In this document: positions 1 through 14,891 of the stretch, in pieces
Position numbering within the stretch: position 1 is the stretch's first letter
Layout: every line of letters begins with the position of its first letter
Source of the DNA: Paracoccus everestensis
GTDB lineage: Bacteria > Pseudomonadota > Alphaproteobacteria > Rhodobacterales > Rhodobacteraceae
Direction: 5' to 3'
NCBI RefSeq assembly: GCF_021491915.1
Contig: NZ_CP090836.1
Coordinates: forward strand, 1,598,501-1,662,500
DNA: 64,000 bases
Made by a program: the position numbers and the translations under genes
The notes under the pieces: generated by a model
What the model was told of the DNA's origin: nothing
What the model saw: the letters and a program-made list of their open reading frames with translations, nothing else
Database searches by the model: none

Positions 1-68
1 AGGGCGGCGCCCGGCATGGCAAGTCCGGCGCTTGTCGCCAAGGCGAGCAGAAGGCTGTGCCGTGTCAT
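1..68 (-). CDS. Secreted protein, N-terminal fragment (cut by window edge)
   Basis: Only the first 22 codons are in the window. They read MTRHSLLLALATSAGLAMPG and on, a typical Sec signal peptide: short basic start, hydrophobic core, small residues near the likely cleavage site. A purine-rich GAAGGA lies about 9 nt before the ATG. The gene runs off the left edge, so the mature protein and its function cannot be named. It is on the same strand as proB and about 100 nt downstream of it. Confidence 0.6.
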   Translation of the reverse strand, partial: MTRHSLLLALATSAGLAMPGAA

Positions 69-169
69 GGCTGCGGTCCTTCATCTGTCACAGGCCATCC
101 TGCCTGCGGGATGATGACGGATGGGGCGCAGGATTATTCCCGCAGAGACGAAAAAACGTGGCCCGCGCC

Positions 170-2316
<2,147 letters not shown>

Positions 2317-2413
2317 TCAGGAAATGCGATACGCGCTTGGTTTCGGTCGTGCAAGGGCGCGGTCTGGCAATGCGGCTGGTCTGTCCTATGTAAAGCTTAT
2401 CAAGGAGGCCCCC

Positions 2414-3814
2414 ATGATCCACTTCGACAACAGCTATGCCCGTCTGCCGCAGGGCTTCTTCGCCCGCGTTTCGCCCACGCCCGTGGCCGAGCCTCGGCTG
2501 CTGGCGCTGAACAACGGGCTGGCGCGCAGGCTGGGCCTGGATGCGGACTGGCTGGCTGGACCCGAGGGCCTTGCGATGCTAGCGGGAAATGCCGTGCCTG
2601 CGGGGGCCGAACCCCTTGCCCAGGCCTATGCCGGCCACCAGTTCGGCGGTTTTGTGCCCCAGCTTGGCGACGGCCGCGCCGTGCTGCTGGGCGAGGTCGT
2701 GGCCCCCGATGGCGCCCGCTTCGACATCCAGTTGAAGGGCAGCGGGCCAACGCCCTTTTCACGGCGCGGCGACGGGCGGGCCTGGGTCGGGCCGGTGCTG
2801 CGGGAATATGTCGTCAGCGAATTCATGCACGCGATGGGCGTGCCGACCACCCGCGCCCTGGCCGCCGTCGCAACCGGAGAAACGGTGTGGCGCGAAGACG
2901 CCCTGCCGGGCGCGGTCCTGACCCGCATCGCCTCCAGCCATATTCGGGTCGGCACCTTCCAGTACTTCGCCGTCCGGGGCCAGGAGGACGCCTTGGCCGC
3001 CCTGACCGACCATGTCATTTCCCGGCACTATCCAACAGCCAATGGTCCATTGTCGCTGCTGGATCATGTCGTGGCGCGGCAGGCGGAAACAATTGCGCAC
3101 TGGATGGCGCTTGGCTTCATTCACGGCGTGATGAACACCGACAACATGGCCGTGTCGGGCGAGACAATCGACTATGGTCCTTGCGCCTTCATGGACGTGT
3201 ACCACCCCGACACGGTGTTTTCATCCATCGACCGGGGCGGGCGCTATGCCTGGGCGCAGCAGCCGCAGATCGCCGTCTGGAACCTGGCGCAGCTTGCCAC
3301 CAGCCTGATCCCCCTGATGGGCGACCGCGACGCCGCGATCGAGGCTGCGACGAAATCCGTCCACAGCTTCGCCCCGTTGTATCAGGCCGCCTGGCTGCGG
3401 CGTTTCGGCGAAAAGCTGGGCCTGACCGAAGGCGCAGACGTGCAGCCTCTGGTCGAACGCCTGCTGACCATCATGGCGCAGCAGCGGGCGGATTTCACCC
3501 GCGTCTTCGCGGGACTGGCCGATGGCAACGCTCGCGACGAATTCGTCGACCGCGATGCCTTTGATGCTTGGGCCGCCGAATGGCGGGCGCAGGATCCCGA
3601 TCCGGATCTGATGCGCCATGCCAACCCCGTCCGCATCCCGCGCAACCACCGGATCGAGGAAGCCATTGCCGCAGCAGTGTCCGGCGACCTGGACCCCTTC
3701 CACCGGCTGTTCGATGCGGTGACGCATCCGCGCCAGGGGCGGGCGGATTGGGACGACCTTGCCCATGCACCGCGCGACGAACAGATCGTGCGCAACACCT
3801 TCTGCGGCACCTGA
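2414..3814 (+). CDS. selO: Protein adenylyltransferase SelO (YdiU family)
   Basis: Kinase-fold enzyme that transfers AMP from ATP to Ser/Thr/Tyr of target proteins; the family is linked to redox stress. The ATG at 2414 follows AAGGAGG at 2402-2408 with ideal spacing; the frame is open further upstream but without a comparable site. The protein is 466 residues. Family signatures are HGVMNTDNM at 237-245 and [10 protein letters not shown] from 252, which hold the nucleotide and metal-binding Asn/Asp. It ends in FCGT; the near-terminal Cys sits where animal SelO has selenocysteine, so the name does not imply use of selenium here. It is divergent from obgE and monocistronic or followed by the EEP gene. 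Confidence 0.94.
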   Translation: MIHFDNSYARLPQGFFARVSPTPVAEPRLLALNNGLARRLGLDADWLAGPEGLAMLAGNAVPAGAEPLAQAYAGHQFGGFVPQLGDGRAVLLGEVVAPDGARFDIQLKGSGPTPFSRRGDGRAWVGPVLREYVVSEFMHAMGVPTTRALAAVATGETVWREDALPGAVLTRIASSHIRVGTFQYFAVRGQEDALAALTDHVISRHYPTANGPLSLLDHVVARQAETIAHWMALGFIHGVMNTDNMAVSGETIDYGPCAFMDVYHPDTVFSSIDRGGRYAWAQQPQIAVWNLAQLATSLIPLMGDRDAAIEAATKSVHSFAPLYQAAWLRRFGEKLGLTEGADVQPLVERLLTIMAQQRADFTRVFAGLADGNARDEFVDRDAFDAWAAEWRAQDPDPDLMRHANPVRIPRNHRIEEAIAAAVSGDLDPFHRLFDAVTHPRQGRADWDDLAHAPRDEQIVRNTFCGT

Positions 3815-3886
3815 CCGGTCAGCCCGCCCCTTGCAACGTCCCCTTCCCCGGCTATCCTGCGCGCAAGCACGAAAGGCGGCACGTCC

Positions 3887-5910
<2,024 letters not shown>

Positions 5911-5935
5911 TCGCCCAAACCTGTTCCAGCATCAA

Positions 5936-5972
5936 GGCCGCCCCTGCTTCCGCCGGGGCGGCCTCATTTTTT
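5936..5972 (+). terminator. Rho-independent terminator of eno
   Basis: A perfect 9-bp GC stem (5936-5944 pairing with 5955-5963) with a 10-nt loop is followed after CAT-type bases by six T residues at 5967-5972. It begins 26 nt after the eno stop codon. Confidence 0.9.
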
Positions 5973-6019
5973 CTGCGGACAGGGCGCAGCCCCCTCGACA
6001 GACGAGGATCACGGGCTAA

Positions 6020-7228
<1,209 letters not shown>

Positions 7229-7250
7229 GGCCATCTTCTGAATGGAAAAT

Positions 7251-7279
7251 CGCCGCAGGCCAGCCTGCGGCGGTTTTTT
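7251..7279 (+). terminator. Rho-independent terminator of the TRAP binding-protein gene
   Basis: Stem 7251-7259 pairs perfectly with 7264-7272 over a 4-nt loop, followed by six T residues at 7274-7279. It lies 22 nt after the stop codon. Confidence 0.88.
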
Positions 7280-7294
7280 CGTGACTGCGGCAAG

Positions 7295-7319
7295 GAAAAA
7301 GGGCCGGTATCCCGGCCCT
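7295..7319 (-). terminator. Rho-independent terminator of dctM
   Basis: An 8-bp stem (7300-7307 with 7312-7319) and a 4-nt loop. On the minus strand it is followed by a T run (AAAAA at 7296-7300 on the plus strand). It ends the dctQM operon, back to back with the plus-strand terminator 20 bp away. Confidence 0.82.
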
Positions 7320-7330
7320 CTGGAATCCTG

Positions 7331-9190
7331 TCAGTTTCCGCCCAGGCCCGGCGGTGGACCGCCCAGGCCCAGACCGCCGCTGCCTTGGGTCTGATCGGGT
7401 TGCGGTGTCGCAGGTGCCGGGGCTTGCGGCGCTGCGGGGGTTGCTGGCGTGCCGAAATTCGGCGCGCCGCCCAAGCCGCCACCCAGACCGCCAGGGGCGG
7501 GTTGGCCCTCCCCCGGGGCCGCGCCCTGGCCGAAGGGCGATCCCAGACCGCCGCCCAGTCCGCCAAAGCCCCCCGAACCGCCTGCCGGAATTTCCAGCCG
7601 CACGCCTGATGGATCGATCGCTGGCCCCTTGTAGTGCATGACCAGTTGCGGAAAGGCGATCACCACCGCGATCATCACGATCTGGATGCAGACATAGGGC
7701 ACCGCCCCCCAATAGATCTGGCTGGTACGGATCGGATCCATCATCATGCCGGTTACCCGGTCCTTGTAGGGAGCCTTGGGCGCCACGGATCGCAGATAGA
7801 ACAGCGCGAATCCAAAGGGAGGGTGCATGAAGCTGGTTTGCATATTCACCCCCAGGATGATGCCGAACCAGATCAGGTCGATGCCCAGGCTTTCAGCGGC
7901 AGGCGCCAGCAGGGGCACGATGATAAACGCCAGTTCGAAGAAATCCAGGAAGAAGGCCAGCAGGAACACCAGCAACGACACTGCGATCAGGAAGCCAAGC
8001 TCACCCCCCGGTAACGAGGTCAGCAGGTGTTCCACCCACAGATGCCCGTTCACGCCATAGAAGGTCAGCGAGAAGATCCGCGCCCCGATCAGGATGAACA
8101 TCACAAAGGCCGACAAACGCGTGGTCGCCGCCAGGGCCTGGTTGATGACGCCAAGGTTCAGCCGCCCCTTGACACCCGCCAGGAACAACGAGCCGACCGC
8201 GCCCATCGCGCCGCCCTCGGTCGGGGTGGCAATGCCCAGGAAGATCGTGCCCAGCACAAGAAAGATCAGCGCCAAGGGCGGGATCAGCACGATGATGACC
8301 TGCTGGGCCAACCGCGACATCAGGCCGATCTTCATGGTCTTGTCGATCAATGCCGCCGCATAGATGACCAGCACCGCGACGACCACGGCCAGGATGTCGG
8401 CATCCGCGCCATGGGTGTCGTGCAGCCAGTGCCACATCCCATAGAAAATGCCCCCTGCCACCAAAAGCGCCACGAGCAGCGACGTGATGCCCGATCCCAG
8501 GGTCCGTGCCTCGGGTGGCAGGGCCGGCAGGGCATTCGGCCGCAGGATCGTCATGACGAAGATATACAGCATATACAGCCCGGTCAGCACCAGGCCGGGG
8601 ATCATCGCGCCCTTGTACATATCGCCAACCGACCGGCCCAGCTGGTCGGCCAGAACGATCAGCACCAGCGACGGCGGGATGATCTGCGCCAATGTTCCCG
8701 ACGCGGCAATGGTCCCCGACGCGATCCGCCGGTCATAGCCGTATCGCAGCATGATCGGCAGCGAGATCAGGCCCATCGCGATCACGGACGCCGCCACCAC
8801 GCCCGTGGTCGCAGCAAGCAGCGCGCCCACGATGATCACCGCATAGGCCAGGCCGCCCCGGATCGGGCCGAACAACTGGCCGATCGTGTCCAGCAAATCC
8901 TCGGCCATGCCGGATTTTTCCAGCACGATCCCCATGAAGGTGAAGAATGGCACCGCCAGCAATGTCTCGTTCGCGACAACGCCGCCGAAGAAGCGGTCGG
9001 GGATCGCCCCCAGCAGGGGCCAGCTGAGGTTGATCGAGCCGTTGGACAGGGGCGCCAGTTCAACACCGATGATGAAGAACAACAGCCCGTTGGCGCCAAG
9101 GGCGAAGGCCACCGGATAACCGACCAGCAAGAAGGCGATCAGCGAAACGAACATGATCGGCGCCATGTTCTGCGCAATAAGCTCCATCAT
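7331..9190 (-). CDS. dctM: TRAP transporter large permease subunit with Gly-rich C-terminal tail
   Basis: Membrane subunit that catalyses Na+-driven uptake of the substrate delivered by the periplasmic receptor. The protein has 619 residues, well above the roughly 430 usual for DctM. Two parts account for this. An extra hydrophobic insertion in the middle (around residues 205-275, with two further membrane segments) is typical of the large TakM-like subgroup. A tail of about 80 residues from about 538 on is almost only Gly, Pro, Ala and Gln (repeats of GLGGGLGG type). The rest is a string of hydrophobic helices. The start codon overlaps the dctQ stop by 4 bp. Confidence 0.9.
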   Translation of the reverse strand: MMELIAQNMAPIMFVSLIAFLLVGYPVAFALGANGLLFFIIGVELAPLSNGSINLSWPLLGAIPDRFFGGVVANETLLAVPFFTFMGIVLEKSGMAEDLLDTIGQLFGPIRGGLAYAVIIVGALLAATTGVVAASVIAMGLISLPIMLRYGYDRRIASGTIAASGTLAQIIPPSLVLIVLADQLGRSVGDMYKGAMIPGLVLTGLYMLYIFVMTILRPNALPALPPEARTLGSGITSLLVALLVAGGIFYGMWHWLHDTHGADADILAVVVAVLVIYAAALIDKTMKIGLMSRLAQQVIIVLIPPLALIFLVLGTIFLGIATPTEGGAMGAVGSLFLAGVKGRLNLGVINQALAATTRLSAFVMFILIGARIFSLTFYGVNGHLWVEHLLTSLPGGELGFLIAVSLLVFLLAFFLDFFELAFIIVPLLAPAAESLGIDLIWFGIILGVNMQTSFMHPPFGFALFYLRSVAPKAPYKDRVTGMMMDPIRTSQIYWGAVPYVCIQIVMIAVVIAFPQLVMHYKGPAIDPSGVRLEIPAGGSGGFGGLGGGLGSPFGQGAAPGEGQPAPGGLGGGLGGAPNFGTPATPAAPQAPAPATPQPDQTQGSGGLGLGGPPPGLGGN

Positions 9191-9831
9191 TTGCGGGGTT
9201 CCTTGCGCACGTCATCGACCAGATCGGTCAGCGGATGGTCGGGATCTGCAAAGCCCGCCTGGGCGGCCAGGTCGGGGTCGATCTCCAACGGGGCATGGTG
9301 GCTGGTCGCCGGGAAGGGATCGGGGATCAGCCCGCGCATGACGGCGATCTTCTTGATGATCTCGGAAATGCCCTGAAAGAACAGCAGCACGAAGCCCGCG
9401 AACAGCATGGCCTTGGCAGGCCACAGCATCAGCCCGCCCGCGTTCATCGACATCTCTCCGCCACGGATGCTGCGCATGAGCCAGGGCCAGACGAAATACA
9501 GCGTCAGCAACACCACCGGCATCAGAAAGAAGATCGTGCCCAGAAGGTCGATCCAGTGCTGCACCCGGCGCGAAAAGGCGCCATACACGATGTCGATGCG
9601 GATATGTTCGTTTTCCAGCAACGTATAGGCGGCCGCCAGCAGGAACGCCGCGCCATACAGATACCACTGCAATTCCAGATAGGCGTTCGACGACACGCTG
9701 AACACCTTGCGCACGACGGCATTGATTGCGCTGACAAAGATCGCCAGCAGGATCAGCCAGGCCGCGCTACGTCCAATCACTGTGTTGACGCGGTCGATAC
9801 CGCGCGACAGGGCCAAAAGGCCGTTCATCAA
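9187..9831 (-). CDS. dctQ: TRAP transporter small permease subunit
   Basis: Four-helix membrane subunit that partners DctM. In its 214 residues hydrophobic segments appear near 20-42, 55-75, 95-120 and 140-160. Its length and the central LEWQWYLYGA-type sequence (here LELQWYLYGAAFLLAAAYTL) are standard for DctQ. GGGGGAG lies about 9 nt before the ATG. It leads the operon dctQ-dctM (ATGA overlap). The receptor gene is on the opposite strand, so the three parts of the transporter are not controlled by one promoter. Confidence 0.88.
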   Translation of the reverse strand: MMNGLLALSRGIDRVNTVIGRSAAWLILLAIFVSAINAVVRKVFSVSSNAYLELQWYLYGAAFLLAAAYTLLENEHIRIDIVYGAFSRRVQHWIDLLGTIFFLMPVVLLTLYFVWPWLMRSIRGGEMSMNAGGLMLWPAKAMLFAGFVLLFFQGISEIIKKIAVMRGLIPDPFPATSHHAPLEIDPDLAAQAGFADPDHPLTDLVDDVRKEPRK

Positions 9832-10428
9832 GATTACTCCCCCTTGAATACCAGCCTTATGGGCCGTTTGGCCGACTGTTCATTCATTCGCATATGCGCG
9901 AACCGCCAAAACCGGTCAAGAAGTTCAGTGATTGATGCGTAATGTGGGCAGCACGCATGGCGATCTTGCCACCGGATCTGCATCCGTCCGCATCTGACGC
10001 TACGTCGCGGCCGGGGTATTTGCCTGATGCAGTCCCGGCGCATTGGCCCAAGTTTCGTGCCGGATCACTGTCCCGTCTGGCGGTCGCTGCGCAAAGCAGG
10101 AGTGCAGCGTCCCGGCCCTCCGGGTTCTCCATGCCAAGTGGAGAAGAAGGTTGTTCCGATTGAACATTCCGCCGTTCCCTCACCCGGCAGGATATTCTCG
10201 CATGGAACGGGTTCGGCGTTTGTCCTGTGGCTCAGCCCACGACCTACCCTGCTCTCGGAACCTTTGCCGCCAGCGGGCCGACACCGGTCGTGCATCGGAT
10301 GCCGATACGGCCCCTTCACAAGGATGGGAACCAGGAACCGTGCGTTCGATCTTTACCGCCGCGCTTGATGGGCTAGGCTTTGCGCCTGCGTGCATCACGA
10401 TGCCGCCATTCAACGACAAGGGGAGCCG
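9832..10428. other. Long intergenic stretch between dctQ and oppA
   Basis: These 597 bases separate two divergent operons and must hold both promoters. I read all six frames and found no recognisable protein, no tRNA-like fold and no strong terminator. Short open frames exist on both strands but have no ribosome binding site and unnatural composition (many Arg, Ser, Cys). Composition is somewhat less GC-rich than the flanks near 9850-9960. It could be a promoter region plus remains of a lost gene. Confidence 0.5.
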
Positions 10429-12030
10429 ATGTCCAAGCTGTTCACGACCACCGCCCTTTTGGCCGCTCTGGCCCTGCCCGCCCAAGCCGTGCAACCCGCC
10501 GAGGGTGAGACTTTGGCCGACAGCCAGACCTATACCTATTGGCTGCTGGACGCGATCAAGACGCTGGACCCGGCCAAGAACACCGATGTCGAAGGCTCGG
10601 ACGTGCTGCGCCAGTTGTTCGAGGGGCTGATGAACGACAACCAGACCGGCGCCATGATCCCCGGCGTGGCGGAAAGCCATACGGAAAGCGACGACGGCCT
10701 GACCCATACCTTCACCCTGCGCGACGCCAAGTGGTCGAACGGCGATCCGGTCACGGCGGGGGATTTTGTCTATGCCTGGCAGCGCGTGGTGAACCCCGAA
10801 ACCGCGTCCGAATACGCCTGGTTCCTGGAACTGATGAACATCCAGAACGCCACCCAGATCATCGCGGGCGAGATGACGCCCGACCAGCTTGGCGTGCGCG
10901 CGGTGGATGACAAGACGCTGGAGGTCAAGCTGACCACGCGCACCCCCTATTTCCTCAAGACGCTGTCCCACGCCACCACCTTTCCGGTGCCGCAAAAGGT
11001 CGTCGAACAGCACGGCGATGCCTGGACCCAGCCCGGCAACCTGGTCGGCAACGGCGCCTTCATGCTGGACAGCCACAACCTGGGCGTGGACATCACGCTG
11101 GTGAAGAACCCGAATTATTGGGACGCCGAGAACGTGGTGATGGAAACCGTGCGCGGCGTGACCGTGAACGACAACAACATCGGCCTGACCCGGTATCTGG
11201 CAGGCGAACTGGACCGCGTGCAGATCCCCGCAGGCCAGTATCCCCGCCTGTCGCAGGAATATCCCGACCAGGCGATCTCGATCCCGTATTCCTGCTCCTA
11301 TGCCTATGTCTTCAACGTGTCGGACAAGGGCCCCGAGGCGCTGAAGGACGTGCGCGTGCGTCAGGCCCTGTCGCTGGGCCTGAACCGCGACATCATCGTG
11401 GACCAGGTGCTGCAAGGCGGCCAGAAGCCTGCATACAGCTGGACGCATTGGGCGATCGAGGGATTCCAGTCGCCCGATGCGGAAATCGCCACCATGACCC
11501 AGGAACAGCGCATCGAGAAAGCCCGTGGCCTTCTGGCGGATGCGGGTTACGGTCCCGACAACCCGCTGGCCTTGTCGCTGCAATACAACACGGACGAGAA
11601 CCACAAGAAGCTGGCCATCGCGGCCCAGCAGTTCTGGAAGCCCCTGGGCGTGAACATCACGCTGAACAATGTCGAATGGAAGGTGCATACCGACCGGATG
11701 CAAAGCCAGGACTTCGACATGGCCCGCTATGCCTGGTGCGCCGACTATAACGAGGCGACGACCTTCCTGGATTGGTTCCGCACCGACGGCTACAACTCGG
11801 GCAAGTGGTCGAACGCGGAATACGACAAGCTGATGGCGGATTCCAAGACGGCCGAGGATACCGCGCCTTTGTACAAGCGGGCCGAGGAGATCCTGGCCGA
11901 AGAGGTGCCCGCGGCCTTTGTTTACCACTATTCCAAGGTCGATATGATCAATCCGGTGGTCAAGGGCCTTCCCTTGGAAAACGTGACCAACGCCTGGTAT
12001 GCCAAGGATCTGTATCGGATCGCCGAATAA
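10429..12030 (+). CDS. oppA: Oligopeptide ABC transporter, substrate-binding protein
   Basis: Periplasmic solute-binding protein of family SBP_bac_5 that captures peptides for OppBCDF. The ATG at 10429 follows GGGGAG and opens a clear signal peptide (MSKLFTTTALLAALALPAQA, cleavage near residue 20-21). The 533 residues show the OppA-type start of the mature part (LDPAKNTDVEGSDVLRQLFEGL), the LVGNGAFML and YRPDPNYW-like (KNPNYWDAENV) segments, and the C-terminal MINPVVKGL region. It is the first gene of an oppABCDF operon; oppB starts 10 nt after the stop. Confidence 0.94.
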   Translation: MSKLFTTTALLAALALPAQAVQPAEGETLADSQTYTYWLLDAIKTLDPAKNTDVEGSDVLRQLFEGLMNDNQTGAMIPGVAESHTESDDGLTHTFTLRDAKWSNGDPVTAGDFVYAWQRVVNPETASEYAWFLELMNIQNATQIIAGEMTPDQLGVRAVDDKTLEVKLTTRTPYFLKTLSHATTFPVPQKVVEQHGDAWTQPGNLVGNGAFMLDSHNLGVDITLVKNPNYWDAENVVMETVRGVTVNDNNIGLTRYLAGELDRVQIPAGQYPRLSQEYPDQAISIPYSCSYAYVFNVSDKGPEALKDVRVRQALSLGLNRDIIVDQVLQGGQKPAYSWTHWAIEGFQSPDAEIATMTQEQRIEKARGLLADAGYGPDNPLALSLQYNTDENHKKLAIAAQQFWKPLGVNITLNNVEWKVHTDRMQSQDFDMARYAWCADYNEATTFLDWFRTDGYNSGKWSNAEYDKLMADSKTAEDTAPLYKRAEEILAEEVPAAFVYHYSKVDMINPVVKGLPLENVTNAWYAKDLYRIAE

Positions 12031-12040
12031 GGCCTGACCG

Positions 12041-12964
12041 ATGTTCGCCTATATCCTGCGGCGGCTGGCAATGGCGGTTCCCACGCTGCTGTTGCTGATT
12101 GTCCTGTCGTTCCTGCTGATGCACCTTGCGCCCGGCGGGCCGTTCACCCAGGAACGCGCCCTGCCGCCGCAGGTCCTGGCGAACCTGAATGCCAAATACG
12201 GGTTGGACGACCCGCTGTGGCGCCAGATCTGGAACTATGTCTGGGGCATCGTCGTCCATTTCGACTTCGGTCCCAGCTTCGTCTATCCCGACCGGACGGT
12301 GAACCAGTTGATCGCGGACGGCTTTCCGGTGACGCTGACCTATGGTTCGCTGGCCTTTCTGGCCGCAGTCCTTGTGGGGGTCACGCTTGGCACGGCGGCT
12401 GCGATCCGGCAGAACAGTTGGCTGGACTATCTGGCGGTCGGCATCTCGATCGGCGCGCAGGTGCTGCCGAACTTCGTGATGGCGCCGCTGCTGGTCCTGA
12501 CCCTGACCCTGTGGCTGGGATGGCTGCCCGGCGGGGGATGGAGCTTTTCGGACCCCTCCTTCTGGATCATGCCGGTGATCGCGCTGTCCACCAGCTACAT
12601 GGCATCCATCGCGCGGATCACCCGGTCATCCATGCTCGAGGTGCTGGGCAGCAACCACATCCGCACCGCGCGCGCCAAGGGGATGCCCGAACGCCGCGTC
12701 ATCCTGCGTCACGCGCTGCGCCCGGCGATGCTGCCGGTCGTCAGCTATCTTGGCCCGGTCTTCGTGTCGATGATCACTGGATCGGTGGTGATCGACATCT
12801 ATTTTTCCACCGGGGGCATCGGCAAGGCTTTCGTGGATTCGGCGCTGAACCGCGATTACGCGGTAATGATGGGCGTGACGATCCTAGTCGGCGCGCTGAC
12901 CATCCTGTTCAACCTGGTCGTGGACATCCTGTATGCCTGGATCGACCCGAAGATCCGGTATTAA
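12041..12964 (+). CDS. oppB: Oligopeptide ABC transporter, permease
   Basis: Inner-membrane channel half of the Opp transporter. The 307 residues hold about six membrane helices and the N-terminal signature MFAYILRRLAMAVPTLLLLI and APGGPF found in OppB/DppB. The EAA loop (RTARAKGMPERRVILRHALRPAMLP), which contacts the ATPases, lies near residues 208-232. It is followed by the conserved SYLGP and GSVVIDIYFSTGGIG segments. It sits 3 nt ahead of oppC and pairs with it as a heterodimer. Confidence 0.94.
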   Translation: MFAYILRRLAMAVPTLLLLIVLSFLLMHLAPGGPFTQERALPPQVLANLNAKYGLDDPLWRQIWNYVWGIVVHFDFGPSFVYPDRTVNQLIADGFPVTLTYGSLAFLAAVLVGVTLGTAAAIRQNSWLDYLAVGISIGAQVLPNFVMAPLLVLTLTLWLGWLPGGGWSFSDPSFWIMPVIALSTSYMASIARITRSSMLEVLGSNHIRTARAKGMPERRVILRHALRPAMLPVVSYLGPVFVSMITGSVVIDIYFSTGGIGKAFVDSALNRDYAVMMGVTILVGALTILFNLVVDILYAWIDPKIRY

Positions 12965-12967
12965 GCC

Positions 12968-13888
12968 ATGGTCATCGAAGAACAAAAGATGCGCTCGCTT
13001 GCCCATCGCATGACCGAGGTCAAGGGCCGGTCCCCTTGGGCCGATGCCCGCAGGCGGTTCTGGCGCAACAAGGCGGCCATGGCTGGTCTGGTGATCCTGA
13101 TCCTGGTCGCGCTGTTTGCGATCTTCGGCAGCCAGTTCGCCGTCTGGTCGAACGAGGAGCTGGACTTCACCGTCATGGGCCAGGTCGCCACAATGGGCGC
13201 GCCCTCCTGGTCGAACGGCCATTACTTCGGCACCGACGACCTGGGCCGCGACCTGTTCGCCCGCACCGTGCAGGGCACGCAGATCAGCCTGCTGGTGGGG
13301 ATCGTCGGCGCAGGCATCGCGGTGATCGTGGGTACGCTCTACGGCGCTGTCGCGGGCTATGTCGGTGGGCGCACCGACCAGGTGATGATGCGGACGGTCG
13401 ATATCCTGATGTCGATCCCCTATATGTTTGTGCTGATCCTGCTGCTGGTGATGTTCGGCCGGTCCATGTCCATGCTTTTTCTGGGCATCGGCCTGATTTC
13501 CTGGCTGGACATGGCGCGGATCGTGCGCGGCCAGACCCTGTCCCTGAAGAACCGCGAGTTCATCGAGGCTGCTCGCGCCACCGGCGTATCGACCTGGCGC
13601 ATCATCACCCGCCATATCGTGCCGAACCTGCTGGGCGTCGTTGCGGTTTATGCCACGCTTCTGGTGCCGCTGATGATCCTGACCGAAAGCTTCATCAGCT
13701 TCCTGGGCCTGGGCGTGCAGGAACCGCTGACCTCCTGGGGGGCGCTGATTTCGGAAGGCGCGGGCACCATGAGCTATGGCACCCTGTGGCAGCTTGCCTT
13801 TCCGTTGTTCTTCTTTGTCATCACGCTGTTCGGTTTCTTCTTCGTGGGCGACGGCTTGCGCGACGCGCTTGATCCGAAGGAACGCTGA
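12968..13888 (+). CDS. oppC: Oligopeptide ABC transporter, permease
   Basis: Second inner-membrane channel subunit. It has 306 residues with the OppC-type cytosolic N-terminus (SPWADARRRFWRNKAA) preceding the first helix, then a large loop with FGTDDLGRDLFART, five further helices and an EAA loop (EAARATGVSTWRIITRHIVPN). The end reads GDGLRDALDPK, the family signature. It is joined to oppD by a 1-nt gap. Confidence 0.94.
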   Translation: MVIEEQKMRSLAHRMTEVKGRSPWADARRRFWRNKAAMAGLVILILVALFAIFGSQFAVWSNEELDFTVMGQVATMGAPSWSNGHYFGTDDLGRDLFARTVQGTQISLLVGIVGAGIAVIVGTLYGAVAGYVGGRTDQVMMRTVDILMSIPYMFVLILLLVMFGRSMSMLFLGIGLISWLDMARIVRGQTLSLKNREFIEAARATGVSTWRIITRHIVPNLLGVVAVYATLLVPLMILTESFISFLGLGVQEPLTSWGALISEGAGTMSYGTLWQLAFPLFFFVITLFGFFFVGDGLRDALDPKER

Positions 13889-13889
13889 C

Positions 13890-14891
13890 ATGGCACTTCT
13901 GGACATCCGCGACCTGTCGGTCCGCTTCCACACCCATGACGCCGAGGTTCATGCAGTCACCAATCTCAGCCTGACCGTCCAGCCGGGCGAGACGCTGGGC
14001 ATCGTCGGCGAATCCGGGTCAGGCAAGTCGCAGCTTGCCTTCGCGGTCATGGGCCTTCTGGCACGCAACGGCCAAGCATCGGGCAGCGTGCAACTGGACG
14101 GGCAGGAAATCCTGAACGCCCCGCCCAAGGTCATCAACCGGGTCCGGGCGGAAAAGATCGCGATGATCTTCCAGGATCCGATGACCTCGCTGAACCCCTA
14201 TATGCGCGTGGCCGACCAGATGGCCGAGGTGCTGGTCCTGCACAAGGGTCTCTCTCGGCACGCGGCCGTGGCCGAATCCGTGCGAATGCTGGACGCGGTG
14301 CGCATCCCCGACGCCAAGGGGCGCATCAGGCTTTATCCCCATGAATTCAGCGGAGGGATGCGCCAGCGGGTGATGATCGCGATGGCATTGCTGTGCCGTC
14401 CGAAACTGCTGATCGCCGACGAACCGACAACCGCGCTTGACGTGACAGTGCAGGCACAGATCATGACGCTGCTGGCCGACTTGCAGCGCGATTTTGGCAT
14501 GGCAATGATCCTGATCACCCATGACCTGGGTGTGGTCGCCGGTTCCTGCGAACGTGTCGGGGTCATGTATGGGGGCCGCATCCGCGAACTGGGGCCGGTC
14601 GGCCCTGTCTTTGCCGATCCTGCCCACCCCTATACCCAGGGGCTGCTCTCGGCGATCCCGCGCATCGACTCACACGCCGCGGAACTGGTCGTCATCCCCG
14701 GCCAGCCACCGGACATGAGCCGCCCGCCCGAAGGTTGCGCCTTCCGGCCACGTTGCGCGTATCGGCGCGAGGAATGCCTGAACCGCCCGGTCCTTGCAGA
14801 CTTTGCCCTGGACCGCTGGCGTGCCTGCTTTGCGCCCTTGGATGAACTGCGGTCGGGAAGGAACCATGCCCATGATCAAACCCTTGCTTGA
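13890..14891 (+). CDS. oppD: Oligopeptide ABC transporter, ATPase
   Basis: First of two ATPases that power peptide import. The chosen ATG at 13890 lies next to the oppC stop; the open frame extends further up but inside oppC. In 333 residues the order is Walker A GESGSGKS (about 38-45), Q-loop [13 protein letters not shown] signature FSGGMRQR, Walker [13 protein letters not shown] and H-loop ITHDLGV. The C-terminal oligopeptide-ATPase extension carries a Cys cluster ([14 protein letters not shown]), as in members that hold an iron-sulfur site. The last 26 bp overlap oppF. Confidence 0.95.
   Translation: MALLDIRDLSVRFHTHDAEVHAVTNLSLTVQPGETLGIVGESGSGKSQLAFAVMGLLARNGQASGSVQLDGQEILNAPPKVINRVRAEKIAMIFQDPMTSLNPYMRVADQMAEVLVLHKGLSRHAAVAESVRMLDAVRIPDAKGRIRLYPHEFSGGMRQRVMIAMALLCRPKLLIADEPTTALDVTVQAQIMTLLADLQRDFGMAMILITHDLGVVAGSCERVGVMYGGRIRELGPVGPVFADPAHPYTQGLLSAIPRIDSHAAELVVIPGQPPDMSRPPEGCAFRPRCAYRREECLNRPVLADFALDRWRACFAPLDELRSGRNHAHDQTLA

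Noticed and set aside
10180..11928. Open frame of 582 codons antisense to oppA
   Set aside because: Shadow of oppA on the other strand; no ribosome site, no domain, His/Gln/Arg-rich as expected from reversed GC-rich codons.
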